Origin: Cytophagaceae bacterium
GTDB taxonomy: Bacteria > Bacteroidota > Bacteroidia > Cytophagales > Spirosomataceae
Reading direction: 5' to 3'
Length of the DNA: 64,000 bases
Assembly (NCBI GenBank): GCA_016722655.1
Contig: JADKIR010000004.1
Span: 1,860,001-1,924,000, forward strand
Within the stretch, counting starts at the first letter, position 1. Every line of letters begins with the position of its first letter. The notes beneath the pieces were generated by a model that had not been told where the DNA came from, made no database searches, and worked only from the letters and a program-made list of their open reading frames with translations. The position numbers were made by a program, and so were the translations under genes. This document shows, one piece after another, positions 17,630-26,247 of the stretch.

Positions 17630-18032
17630 AAAAATGATAAAGCAAAGCATTGATATTGAAAGTATTGTAATAAAGCCTATTGCAAATACAGAAGATTTTG
17701 AAAAGGCTAATGCAATCATAAATAATCTAATTGATTCTGATATGATTGAAGACAGCACTCAAAGACAAAAGGCCCTTGAAATTTTAGATGCAATTACAAC
17801 ACTTGCTGTTGAATATGAAAAAAAGCATTTTCCTATTCCTTCTCCAGACCCGGTTTCTGCGATTATCGAAAGAATGGAAATGTTAAATCTTTCACAAAAA
17901 GAAGTTGCAAAATATTTTGGTGGTGAAAACCGTGTTTCGGAGGTGTTAAACCGAAAGAGAAGGCTTAGCTTAAAAATGATAAGAGAAATACATAAGAATC
18001 TTGGAATATCGGCAGAGGTTTTAATAGCCTAA
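17622..18032 (+). CDS. higA: HigA-type antitoxin with Xre HTH
   Basis: From ATG 17622 (overlapping the toxin end by 8 bp) the protein has 136 residues; ATG 17634, 4 bp after the toxin stop, is equally possible. The N-terminal half is helical and acidic and should wrap the toxin. The C-terminal half (about 85-136) is a helix-turn-helix: LNLSQKEVAKYFGGENRVSEVLNRKRRLSLKMIREIHKNLGI. It neutralises HigB and represses the operon. A candidate palindromic operator lies just before higB. Confidence 0.88.
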   Translation: MFKKMIKQSIDIESIVIKPIANTEDFEKANAIINNLIDSDMIEDSTQRQKALEILDAITTLAVEYEKKHFPIPSPDPVSAIIERMEMLNLSQKEVAKYFGGENRVSEVLNRKRRLSLKMIREIHKNLGISAEVLIA

Positions 18033-18051
18033 AAGTTTTATTTTTTTTAAG

Positions 18052-18996
18052 TTACTCTATCACATTCTGAGGCTTTCCTTCCTGAAACATCCTTATATTT
18101 TCAAAGACTATATCCATTAATCTATTTCGGGCCTCAATACTCGCCCAGGCTATGTGAGGTGATATTTTGCAGTTTTTCAGTCCAAGAAAAGGGTGATCCA
18201 CTTGGGGTGGTTCTACAGTTAAAACATCGAGATAGGCTCCGGCAATGATTTCGTTTTCAAGTGCATTTTTTAAATCAGTTTCATTGATTAACCCTCCACG
18301 AGCAGTATTTAGGAGAATAGCTGTTTTTTTCATTTTTTCAAATGCCTCTATATTCATAAATTTCTCATTTTCTAGACTTAATGGACAATGTAAACTCACA
18401 AAATCTGATTTCTCCAACAGCGATTCAAGATTAGTTTGGGAAATTCCTTCTATATTTTCCAGCAATGGATTGGGCTTAAATACCAATATTTTCATTCCAA
18501 AGGCCAGTGCCAGCTGAGCTACTTTTTTGGCAATATTTCCAAAGCCAATAAGTCCTAATGTTTTACCTGAAAGCTCTGAAAAAGTAAAATCATAATAACA
18601 AAAATCTGGTTGTGAGGCCCATTTTTTAAGATTATCATGCTCCGGCAAACGATTGGTGAATTCAAGTATCATGGCAATTACATGTTGAGCCACTGCATTA
18701 GAACCATAATTCCGGGCATTGGTTACAATTATTCCTTTTTCTTTTGCGGCGGCTATATCTATCACATTATATCCGGTAGCGGTGACTCCAATAAATTTCA
18801 AATCAGGAAGTTGTTTCATTATTTCAGCCGAAATCACCACTTTATTGGTCAGGATAATCTCGGCATCTTTGGCTCTTTCCAAAACCTGCCCAGGTGTAGT
18901 GCGGTCATAATGTATAAAATCCCCCAATTGTTTGAATCTATCCAGATTTACTTCTTTCGGGTTTACTGTATAGGAGTCAAGAAAAACTATTTTCAT
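18052..18996 (-). CDS. D-2-hydroxyacid dehydrogenase (glycerate dehydrogenase-like)
   Basis: A 314-residue NAD(P)-dependent oxidoreductase. The substrate half starts KIVFLDSYTVNP. The Rossmann motif is LGLIGFGNIAKKV (about residue 145), with Ala in place of the usual third Gly. The catalytic triad of the family is present: Arg in LNTARGGLI, Glu in VLTVEPP and His in ISPHIAWAS. It interconverts a 2-hydroxy acid and a 2-oxo acid; hydroxypyruvate/glycerate is the likeliest pair from overall resemblance, but substrate cannot be proven. It diverges from the GH95 gene and ends 20 bp from higA. Confidence 0.88.
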   Translation of the reverse strand: MKIVFLDSYTVNPKEVNLDRFKQLGDFIHYDRTTPGQVLERAKDAEIILTNKVVISAEIMKQLPDLKFIGVTATGYNVIDIAAAKEKGIIVTNARNYGSNAVAQHVIAMILEFTNRLPEHDNLKKWASQPDFCYYDFTFSELSGKTLGLIGFGNIAKKVAQLALAFGMKILVFKPNPLLENIEGISQTNLESLLEKSDFVSLHCPLSLENEKFMNIEAFEKMKKTAILLNTARGGLINETDLKNALENEIIAGAYLDVLTVEPPQVDHPFLGLKNCKISPHIAWASIEARNRLMDIVFENIRMFQEGKPQNVIE

Positions 18997-19083
18997 TTTC
19001 TAAAATTTTTCCAAAGAAAACCAATATTTATCAATTCAAAACAATTCATCTTTTAATAAAACGCTGCTATCGGCAATTTTCCT

Positions 19084-19091
19084 TATTTTTG
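19084..19091 (+). promoter_or_regulatory. Predicted -7 element for the GH95 gene
   Basis: TATTTTTG, an exact TAnnTTTG match, 24 bp before the GH95 ATG, in the 118-bp region between two divergent genes. Confidence 0.55.
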
Positions 19092-19114
19092 AGAAACATT
19101 CAAACCTTAAAAAA

Positions 19115-21502
19115 ATGAAGTTCAAATTCCTTCTCTTTTTCCTGCTTTCTCAATATTCTTTTTCCCAAAAAACGCCTTTAAAACTGTGGTACAAACAACC
19201 TGCAGGCTATTTTGAAGAAGCATTGCCTATAGGAAATGGGATGCAGGGAGCTACTATTTTTGGAGGTACCGAGACCGATAAAATATTTCTAAATGACCTC
19301 ACTTTGTGGTCGGGAGAACCGGTAAACGCCAATATGAATCCTGAAGCTTACAAATATTTGCCATTGGTAAGAGAAGCTTTGAAAAATGAAAATTACAAGG
19401 CTGCCGATTCATTAATCAGAAATATTCAGGGGAAATTCTCGGAATCTTATGCTCCTTTGGGAACGCTATATTTTGATTTCAAAAAAGGAAAAACCAATAA
19501 TTATTACCGGGAACTATCTCTCGATGATGCCTTCGCCAGAGTAAATTATGAACAGGATGGTTCCAAAATCAGTCGGGAATATTTTTATTCAAATCCTGAT
19601 AAAGCATTAATTATCAAGATAAAAAGTTCAGCCCCCGGAAAGTTGAATTTTGATCTCAGGTTTGAATCGCTTCTGAAATATTCGGTAAAACCCGAAAATA
19701 AGACCTTGGTTTTTGAAGGCAGAGCTCCCATTAAGGCCGATCCCAATTATGTGAATAACAACATAGACCCTGTAGTTTATGCTGAAAATCGGGGGACACG
19801 ATTTTTTGGAAATATAACTTTAAAAAATAAAGGTGGAAAAATTGGAAAAACTGCTACCGCAATTTCGGTTCAAAATGCCACAGAGGTCGTTGTCATCGTG
19901 AGTATGGCAACCAGTTTCAATGGATTTGATATAGACCCATTTACACAAGGTAAAGATGAAAAAGCCATTGTAAAAAATCAATTAAGTGCCATGCAGTCAA
20001 AATCTTATGAAGTATTAAAGAATAGACATTTAGCAGATTACAAAAATTATTTTGACCGGGTAAAACTCGATTTGAACCCCGGAAAAATCGAAGACCTACC
20101 CACAGATGAAAGACTAAAAAAATATGCCACAGGTGCTGAAGACCGCTATCTGGAAACCTTATATTTCCAGTTTGGAAGATATTTGCTCATCAGTAGTTCC
20201 AGGACTTCGGGAGTACCAGCAAACCTGCAGGGCTTGTGGAATCCTTATGTGAGGCCACCGTGGAGCAGTAACTACACGATGAACATCAACGCCGAAGAAA
20301 ACTATTGGCTGGCTGAAAATACCAATCTCTCTGAATTGCATGCCCCTTTTCTTTCATTTATTGAAAACCTCGAAAAAACCGGTCGAATCACTGCAAAAAC
20401 CTTTTACGGAGCCAACGGTTGGGCTTGTCACCATAATTCCGATATTTGGGCCATGACCAATCCGGTGGGTAATTTTGGCAAAGGTGACCCAGTCTGGGCC
20501 AATTGGGCCATGGGAGGTACCTGGGCCAGTACGCATTTGTGGGAGCATTATCTTTTCACAAAAGACAAGCAATTTCTGAAAGAAAAAGCCTATCCACTCA
20601 TGAAAGGTGCTGCTGAATTTTGTCTTTCGATGCTCGTAAAAGATCAGAACGACCAATACATTACTTCGCCTTCTACTTCGCCAGAAAACGTCTATATCAC
20701 TGATAAAGGTTACAAAGGAGCCACACTTTATGGGGGTACCGCTGACATTGCGATGATAAAAGAGCTTTTTGTTGATTTGATAGGTGCAATAAACGTTTTG
20801 GAAAACGACTGGGATTTCAAAAATAAACTTGAAGAAGTGCTGGCCAATCTGCACCCTTATCAGGTGGGCAAAAAGGGGAATTTGCAGGAGTGGTATTATG
20901 ATTGGGCCGACCCTGAGCCCCAGCATCGTCATCAGTCACATTTGTATGGAATGTTTCCGGGCTCACATCTCAATATGACCGAAACACCCGGTCTTGCCAA
21001 AGCTGTAAAAACTACTCTGGAAATCAAAGGTGATGAAACTACAGGCTGGTCAAAAGGTTGGAGAATAAACCTCTGGGCACGGCTCTGGGATGGCAACAGG
21101 GCATATAAAATGTACAGAGAGCTGCTTAAATATGTGGAGCCCGACGAAGTTAAAGTAAACTACCAAAGAGGTGGTGGCACCTATCCCAATCTTTTTGACG
21201 CACACCCACCTTTCCAGATCGATGGAAACTTTGGCGGAGCAGCCGCTGTGGCCGAAATGCTGCTTCAGAGTACTTCAGACAAGATAATTTTGCTGCCCGC
21301 TTTGCCTGATGCCTGGAAAACCGGATCGGTAAAAGGACTAAAAGCCCGCGGTGGATTTGAAGTAGATATGAGTTGGGAAGCAGGAAAGCTTAAAACTTTG
21401 ACTATCAAAGGAAAACCAGGTGGTGAGACCGAGATAGTGTATAAAGATTATGTAAAAAATATTTCTTTGGAAAAGGATAAAATATTTGAAGCGAAGTTTT
21501 AA
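19115..21502 (+). CDS. Glycoside hydrolase family 95 (1,2-alpha-L-fucosidase-like)
   Basis: A 795-residue exported enzyme with a Sec signal peptide (MKFKFLLFFLLSQYSFS). The N-terminal beta domain begins LWYKQPAGYFEEALPIGNGMQGATIFGG, diagnostic of GH95. The (alpha/alpha)6 catalytic domain carries the residues known to matter in Bifidobacterium AfcA: the Asn pair in YTMNINAEENYW (about 389-391), the Glu in TSPSTSPENVY (about 522) and the Asp in HPPFQIDGNFGG (about 701). So it should be active, releasing terminal alpha-1,2-linked L-fucose or L-galactose from glycans. No SusCD pair is nearby, so this is not a classic polysaccharide-utilisation locus. Confidence 0.92.
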   Translation: MKFKFLLFFLLSQYSFSQKTPLKLWYKQPAGYFEEALPIGNGMQGATIFGGTETDKIFLNDLTLWSGEPVNANMNPEAYKYLPLVREALKNENYKAADSLIRNIQGKFSESYAPLGTLYFDFKKGKTNNYYRELSLDDAFARVNYEQDGSKISREYFYSNPDKALIIKIKSSAPGKLNFDLRFESLLKYSVKPENKTLVFEGRAPIKADPNYVNNNIDPVVYAENRGTRFFGNITLKNKGGKIGKTATAISVQNATEVVVIVSMATSFNGFDIDPFTQGKDEKAIVKNQLSAMQSKSYEVLKNRHLADYKNYFDRVKLDLNPGKIEDLPTDERLKKYATGAEDRYLETLYFQFGRYLLISSSRTSGVPANLQGLWNPYVRPPWSSNYTMNINAEENYWLAENTNLSELHAPFLSFIENLEKTGRITAKTFYGANGWACHHNSDIWAMTNPVGNFGKGDPVWANWAMGGTWASTHLWEHYLFTKDKQFLKEKAYPLMKGAAEFCLSMLVKDQNDQYITSPSTSPENVYITDKGYKGATLYGGTADIAMIKELFVDLIGAINVLENDWDFKNKLEEVLANLHPYQVGKKGNLQEWYYDWADPEPQHRHQSHLYGMFPGSHLNMTETPGLAKAVKTTLEIKGDETTGWSKGWRINLWARLWDGNRAYKMYRELLKYVEPDEVKVNYQRGGGTYPNLFDAHPPFQIDGNFGGAAAVAEMLLQSTSDKIILLPALPDAWKTGSVKGLKARGGFEVDMSWEAGKLKTLTIKGKPGGETEIVYKDYVKNISLEKDKIFEAKF

Positions 21503-21547
21503 ACCTTGGCGTATTTTTTGCGTCAAATGGTATAAACTCCCGATCCT

Positions 21548-23140
21548 ATGAAGTCCTTCGGACCCATCAGTCATGAAAAATTTACGGGTACATTTGATGC
21601 AAAAGCCAGAAAACATTTACTGAGCAGAACTCTTTTTGGGGTTAGCCTGAAAGATGTACAGAAGTTTGAGAAATATAATCTGGATCAGGCCGTAAATGAA
21701 TTGGTAAAAGTTGCCGCTACGCCCAATCCTCCGGTCAACCATTATGAATCATCAGTAAAAGATACCACTGGAGTGGCTTTGGGTCAAACCTGGGTCAACG
21801 CTCTTTATGGCGATGGAACGGTAAACAGTCGCCGCCAGCAATCACTCAAAGCCTGGTGGATATTGCAGATGCATTTTCAGACCACCTCCATTCACGAAAA
21901 AATGTGCTTGTTTTGGCACAACCATTTTGCGACCGAAATCAGCAGCTACGATGATGCCCGAATGGGCTATAAATATCTGAATACTATTAGAAAATTTGCT
22001 TTGGGCAATTTCAAAGATTTTGTTAAAGCGATTTCGCTTGACCCTGCCATGCTGGTTTATCTCAATGGGTATCATAATACTAAAACCGCTCCTGACGAAA
22101 ACTATGCCCGGGAGCTTCAGGAATTATTTACGCTGGGCAAAGGCCCTAACTCAAAATATACCGAGGATGATGTAAAAAATGCAGCCAAAGTGTTGACGGG
22201 TTACAGAGTGAATCGTGATACGGTAACTTCATATTTTCAGGCGGACAGACACGATACTACGGATAAAAAGTTTTCTACATTTTTTGGAAATAAGACTATA
22301 ACCGGCCGCACCGGTGATTCGGCTCAAAACGAACTTGACGACCTGCTCACTATGATATTTTCAGTCGAAGAAGTCAGTCTTTTTATAGTAAGAAAACTTT
22401 ATATTTTCTTTTTTTACTACGAAATAACGGCGGAAATAGAGGAAAAATTCATTGTTCCAATCGCCAAAATATTCAGAGATAATAAATATGAGATAGCCCC
22501 CGTATTGAAAGCAATGTTTTCGAGTAAACATTTTTATGATAGCGAATTGCGGGGAGCTGTGATTAAAAGCCCGGTCGATCACATTTTGGGAGTTTTGCGG
22601 GTTTATGAACCTACCTGGCCGGTTTATGAGAATTATATTCTTGAATATTACTTGCTGGCTAATGACTTAGGTGGTGTAGCAGATAAAGGAGAACAGGTTT
22701 TAGGTAACCCACCCAGTGTGGCGGGCTGGCCTGCATATTATCAGTCACCGGTTTTTCATGAAATCTGGATCAACTCCACGACGTTGCCGCAAAGAACCAA
22801 AGCAAGCGATAATTTCATAGCCAAAGGTCTCAAACGAAATAACCAAACTTTGAGTTTTGACCCAATTGCCTTCATTTCAAAACTCAAGAATCCTTCAGAT
22901 CCAAACGCTTTGATCGAGGAACTTACTACCTTGTTTTTTCAAATTGACTTTTCGGCAAAAACAAAATCAGATTTCAAAACTGATTTTTTGCTTGACAATC
23001 AAGCCTCAGATTATTATTGGACCGAAATATGGACCGCTGCCAAAGAAAAACCTACAAATACCAATATTAGTTTGGTTAATACCAGACTGAGAAAACTGCT
23101 CACATATTTGATGGATTTACCCGAATACCAACTGCATTAA
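21548..23140 (+). CDS. DUF1800 domain protein, first copy
   Basis: A 530-residue DUF1800 protein: HLLSRTLFGVSLKDVQKFEKYNLDQAV at the start, then KMCLFWHNHFATEISS, LDPAMLVYLNGYHNTKTAPDENYARELQELFTLGKG, EDDVKNAAKVLTGYRV, and NPPSVAGWPAYYQSPVF, all family landmarks. Function unknown. No signal peptide or membrane segment is visible at the N-terminus (MKSFGPISHEKFTG), although the partner gene 3 bp downstream has a Tat signal and T9SS domain. The pair is surely one operon. An independent homologue occurs at 59881-61359 with the same partner type. Confidence 0.9.
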   Translation: MKSFGPISHEKFTGTFDAKARKHLLSRTLFGVSLKDVQKFEKYNLDQAVNELVKVAATPNPPVNHYESSVKDTTGVALGQTWVNALYGDGTVNSRRQQSLKAWWILQMHFQTTSIHEKMCLFWHNHFATEISSYDDARMGYKYLNTIRKFALGNFKDFVKAISLDPAMLVYLNGYHNTKTAPDENYARELQELFTLGKGPNSKYTEDDVKNAAKVLTGYRVNRDTVTSYFQADRHDTTDKKFSTFFGNKTITGRTGDSAQNELDDLLTMIFSVEEVSLFIVRKLYIFFFYYEITAEIEEKFIVPIAKIFRDNKYEIAPVLKAMFSSKHFYDSELRGAVIKSPVDHILGVLRVYEPTWPVYENYILEYYLLANDLGGVADKGEQVLGNPPSVAGWPAYYQSPVFHEIWINSTTLPQRTKASDNFIAKGLKRNNQTLSFDPIAFISKLKNPSDPNALIEELTTLFFQIDFSAKTKSDFKTDFLLDNQASDYYWTEIWTAAKEKPTNTNISLVNTRLRKLLTYLMDLPEYQLH

Positions 23141-23143
23141 ACC

Positions 23144-24685
23144 ATGAAAAGAAGAGATTTTATAAAAAACTCAATGACCGGTTTGATGGCTCCGGTTTTA
23201 CTCGACAGACAAAATCTGTGGGGAATGGGTCGCCTCAGTGAGAGTCTTTTGGAAAACGATAAAGTACTGGTGGTGATACAGTTAAATGGAGGAAATGACG
23301 GACTGAATACCATTATTCCTGTCAACCAATATGCCAATTACCTCAATGCCAGGAAAAATATAGCGATTGCGGAAAACAAAGTTCTGAAAATTGGCCAAAG
23401 TGACCAAATCGGGCTCCATCCCTCTTTAAAAAACTTAACAGGTATGTTTGCCGAGGGGCAGGCCGGTATCATTCAGGATGTGGGCTATCCCAATCCCAAC
23501 TATTCGCATTTCAGAGCAACCGATATCTGGAATACAGCATCTGATTCTAACGAAGTTTTGGAGAGTGGTTGGGCAGGACGGTATCTGGCAATGGAGCACC
23601 CCAATTTCCCGGAAGGCTATCCATCTGAAAAATATCCCGACCCGCTTGCGATTCAGATAGGCTCTGTGGTCTCTACAGCACTTCAGGGTCCAATTTTCAG
23701 CATGGGTATGTCTATTTCTGACACCGCAAATTTTTATAATCTCATTGACGATACAGTTGAACCAGCCCCCAACACCCTGGCTGGAAAAGAATTGAGTTTT
23801 ATTCGTAAAATTTCGAGTCAAACCAATCAATATGCATCCACAATAAAAGCAGCTGCTCTAAAAGTAAGCCAGCAAAAAGAGTATCCCAATCTCAACCTTG
23901 CCAACCAGCTCAAAATAGTGGCCAGGCTCATTGCGGGTGGACTGAAAACCAAGATTTATTATGTAAAACTCAGTGGCTTTGATACGCATAGTACACAGGC
24001 GGTAGCCACCGACACCAGCACGGGCACGCATGCCAACCTTCTTGCTCAACTCGCCGACTCCATCAAGGCTTTTCAGGAAGACCTGAAGTTTTTGGGCGTT
24101 CAGGACAGGGTAATGGGCATGACTTATTCTGAATTTGGCCGCAGGATTAAATCCAATGCTAGTCTTGGAACCGATCATGGAGCAGCTGCACCTTTATTTT
24201 ATTTTGGGGCAAAAGTCAATTCCAGATATTTTGGAAAACCTACCACCATATCTGCCACAGTTGGAAATAATGATAATATTCCGATGCAATATGACTTTAG
24301 GGCGGTTTACGCATCCATTTTTAAATATTGGTTTTGTGTCGATTCTTCCGAAATAAAAAATATTCTTTTTGATGAATTTGAAGCTCTGCCTATTACGCTG
24401 GGGGGCAATTGCGGAAACCTGCTTGCCAATGAACCAGAAAATGCAAAGGATTTTCTTAAAGCTTATCCAAATCCTTTTTCTGAGGAAATATTTTTCAAAA
24501 TAAATGAAGAAAATCCACAAGGTAACTTACAGATTTATGACCTGAAAGGATTTGTAGTCATTCCGGAAATCGAGGTAATTCAAAAGGATTTTTCTCTAAA
24601 TCTAAGCCATTTGCCAACAGGTATTTATTTTGCAAAATACCAAAATGTCGTGTCTCAGAAAACCGTTAGGCTTATCAAACGCTGA
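23144..24685 (+). CDS. DUF1501 protein with Tat signal and T9SS sorting domain, first copy
   Basis: A 513-residue protein. The N-terminus MKRRDFIKNSMTGLMAP is a twin-arginine signal. The DUF1501 body (alkaline-phosphatase/sulfatase-like superfamily) shows VVIQLNGGNDGLNTIIPVN, LHPSLKNLTGMFAEGQAGIIQDVGYPNPNYSHFRATDIW, LSGFDTHSTQ and MTYSEFGRRIKSN..GTDHGAA. From about residue 435 comes a type A T9SS C-terminal domain: AYPNPFSEEIFF, LQIYDLKG, LPTGIYFAKY and a basic final KR. So it should cross the inner membrane folded through Tat and the outer membrane through T9SS. Starts 3 bp after its DUF1800 partner. Confidence 0.9.
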   Translation: MKRRDFIKNSMTGLMAPVLLDRQNLWGMGRLSESLLENDKVLVVIQLNGGNDGLNTIIPVNQYANYLNARKNIAIAENKVLKIGQSDQIGLHPSLKNLTGMFAEGQAGIIQDVGYPNPNYSHFRATDIWNTASDSNEVLESGWAGRYLAMEHPNFPEGYPSEKYPDPLAIQIGSVVSTALQGPIFSMGMSISDTANFYNLIDDTVEPAPNTLAGKELSFIRKISSQTNQYASTIKAAALKVSQQKEYPNLNLANQLKIVARLIAGGLKTKIYYVKLSGFDTHSTQAVATDTSTGTHANLLAQLADSIKAFQEDLKFLGVQDRVMGMTYSEFGRRIKSNASLGTDHGAAAPLFYFGAKVNSRYFGKPTTISATVGNNDNIPMQYDFRAVYASIFKYWFCVDSSEIKNILFDEFEALPITLGGNCGNLLANEPENAKDFLKAYPNPFSEEIFFKINEENPQGNLQIYDLKGFVVIPEIEVIQKDFSLNLSHLPTGIYFAKYQNVVSQKTVRLIKR

Positions 24686-24689
24686 GTTT

Positions 24690-24980
24690 TCAGGTCAGTT
24701 TGTTTGAACTCAAAAACATAATTACCAACAAAATCACGAAAATCAGAGGGATCAAACTTACCCAAAGGGCAGTTGAATAATTGCCTCTCGAAAATAGAAT
24801 CCATGAAATGATCTGGGTAATGATGATTGAAGCCGGAATTGCCAGAACAGTGAAAAACAAGGTCCAGGTGCGGGTAGTGGCTCCTGAGTCAAACAAAAAT
24901 GGTGAAAATATGGCCATATACAAGGCCGGAAGTAAAGATATAGAGGCCAGAATGTTGACAATCAAAACTATTGACTTCAT
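24690..24980 (-). CDS. Small hydrophobic membrane protein, unknown
   Basis: A 96-residue protein with three clear membrane spans (about 3-22, 38-62 and 70-90), with short loops and a GATTRTW turn. No family recognised. It ends 4 bp from the DUF1501 gene on the opposite strand with no terminator between them. Hydrophobicity pattern and a proper ATG support a real gene, but nothing indicates a role. Confidence 0.5.
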   Translation of the reverse strand: MKSIVLIVNILASISLLPALYMAIFSPFLFDSGATTRTWTLFFTVLAIPASIIITQIISWILFSRGNYSTALWVSLIPLIFVILLVIMFLSSNKLT

Positions 24981-25147
24981 GGTTTATTTGGGTTTAATTT
25001 TTTGTAAAAATAGAAATTTTTTTCAATAGAATATTATCCAAAAAAAAGCTGGTAGAAATATCATTTTAGAAATCAATATTTTCCTCTGCCATTCATGCAA
25101 CCATTTTAATCAGGAATCATCTTTGATAAAAACTTAAATATAAATTT

Positions 25148-26173
25148 ATGAAAAAGTATAATCTACTGGTTTTGATGTGTTTTGCATTGACGCTTGTCTT
25201 TGCACAATCCAAAGATGAAAAACCGTTTTTGGTAAAAAACTTCAGCAATGAAAAGATCGAAAAACTACAGGTGAACACTTCTGGTGGCGGCATAAAAGTG
25301 GCCGGAACCGACTCAAAAGAAGCTCAGGTAAGAGTTTTTGTAAGAAAAAACAACAATTACTACGTGCAGGGAGATAAAGAAATTGAAGATGAACTTAACC
25401 GTTATATCATTGATGTGGGTTTTAGTGAAGGTACTATTGTTTGTTCGGCCAAACCACGTGAACCCAAGTCAGGAAGTTACAAGCTTTCTATAGGATTCGA
25501 AGTAGATGTACCTAAAAATATCGACACCGATCTTCATACATCGGGCGGAGGTATCACCATGAAAAACCTGAATGGTAACCTGAAATTCAAGACCTCGGGT
25601 GGTGGACTGAAACTGGCCGGCCTTTCAGGAAAAGTGGAAGGAAAAACATCTGGTGGCGGCATTGACCTGATTGACTCTGAAGGAAATATAAACCTAAACA
25701 CCAGCGGTGGCGGCATCGATGCATCAAACAGCAAAGGGGATATTTATCTTAATACTTCGGGTGGCGGCATTGACCTCAAAAATCTGAAAGGAAATATTGT
25801 GGCTTACACAAGTGGTGGAGGCATAGACGTAGAAACTGTAAAAGGAAGCCTGGATGTAAAAACCTCGGGTGGTGGAATTGACCTCAATAATGTGGCGGGA
25901 GATATCAGTGCCAAGACTTCCGGAGGTGGTATCGATGCCAAAATCACAAAAATTGGCGAATTCTTGCATCTAAGCACCAGTGCGGGTAATATCAATGTGG
26001 ATTTACCTTTCAATCAGGGCATGGATCTGGATCTTTCAGCCAGAAAAATCAAAAGTACCAAACTTGCCAAGGTTAGCAACAATCTGGAAAGTGGAAAAGT
26101 AAAAGGAAAAGTAAATGGCGGTGGAGCAGAAGTGAAAATCACCACTTCAGTTGGAAATATCATTATAGAATAA
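25148..26173 (+). CDS. DUF4097-type beta-solenoid protein with exact 18-residue repeats
   Basis: A 341-residue protein with a Sec signal (MKKYNLLVLMCFALTLVFAQ). TSGGGI motifs occur nine times: once near residue 44 and then eight in strict 18-residue register from residue 130 to about 273. Each unit has the form xTSGGGIxxxNxxGxxxx, which fits one turn of a parallel beta-helix, and the DUF4097/DUF4098 family. After the repeats come STSAGNINV and a Lys/Gly-rich end. Such proteins are periplasmic or surface scaffolds or putative adhesins; some are linked to envelope-stress anti-sigma systems. No lipobox. Monocistronic, ended by a strong terminator. Confidence 0.8.
   Translation: MKKYNLLVLMCFALTLVFAQSKDEKPFLVKNFSNEKIEKLQVNTSGGGIKVAGTDSKEAQVRVFVRKNNNYYVQGDKEIEDELNRYIIDVGFSEGTIVCSAKPREPKSGSYKLSIGFEVDVPKNIDTDLHTSGGGITMKNLNGNLKFKTSGGGLKLAGLSGKVEGKTSGGGIDLIDSEGNINLNTSGGGIDASNSKGDIYLNTSGGGIDLKNLKGNIVAYTSGGGIDVETVKGSLDVKTSGGGIDLNNVAGDISAKTSGGGIDAKITKIGEFLHLSTSAGNINVDLPFNQGMDLDLSARKIKSTKLAKVSNNLESGKVKGKVNGGGAEVKITTSVGNIIIE
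25535..25966 (+). repeat. 54-bp in-gene tandem repeat, eight units
   Basis: Each unit encodes 18 residues beginning (H/K/N/Y)TSGGG. The register is constant to the base over eight units, but synonymous positions differ widely between units, so the array is under protein-level rather than DNA-level constraint and is not a recent expansion. Confidence 0.9.
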
Positions 26174-26188
26174 CCCTCTAAACTGTAA

Positions 26189-26220
26189 AAGCCCCGGCTT
26201 CCTTTAGGATTCCGGGGCTT
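26189..26220. terminator. Rho-independent terminator between convergent genes
   Basis: Perfect 9-bp stem AAGCCCCGG/CCGGGGCTT, 14-nt loop, followed by TGTTTTT on the plus strand and preceded by A-rich sequence for the minus strand. Confidence 0.85.
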
Positions 26221-26247
26221 TGTTTTTATAGAAAAGAGATTTAAAAC

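Noticed and set aside
19115..24685. Polysaccharide-utilisation locus around the GH95 enzyme
   Set aside because: No SusC/SusD pair or other carbohydrate enzymes flank it; the DUF1800/DUF1501 genes next to it recur elsewhere without a glycosidase.
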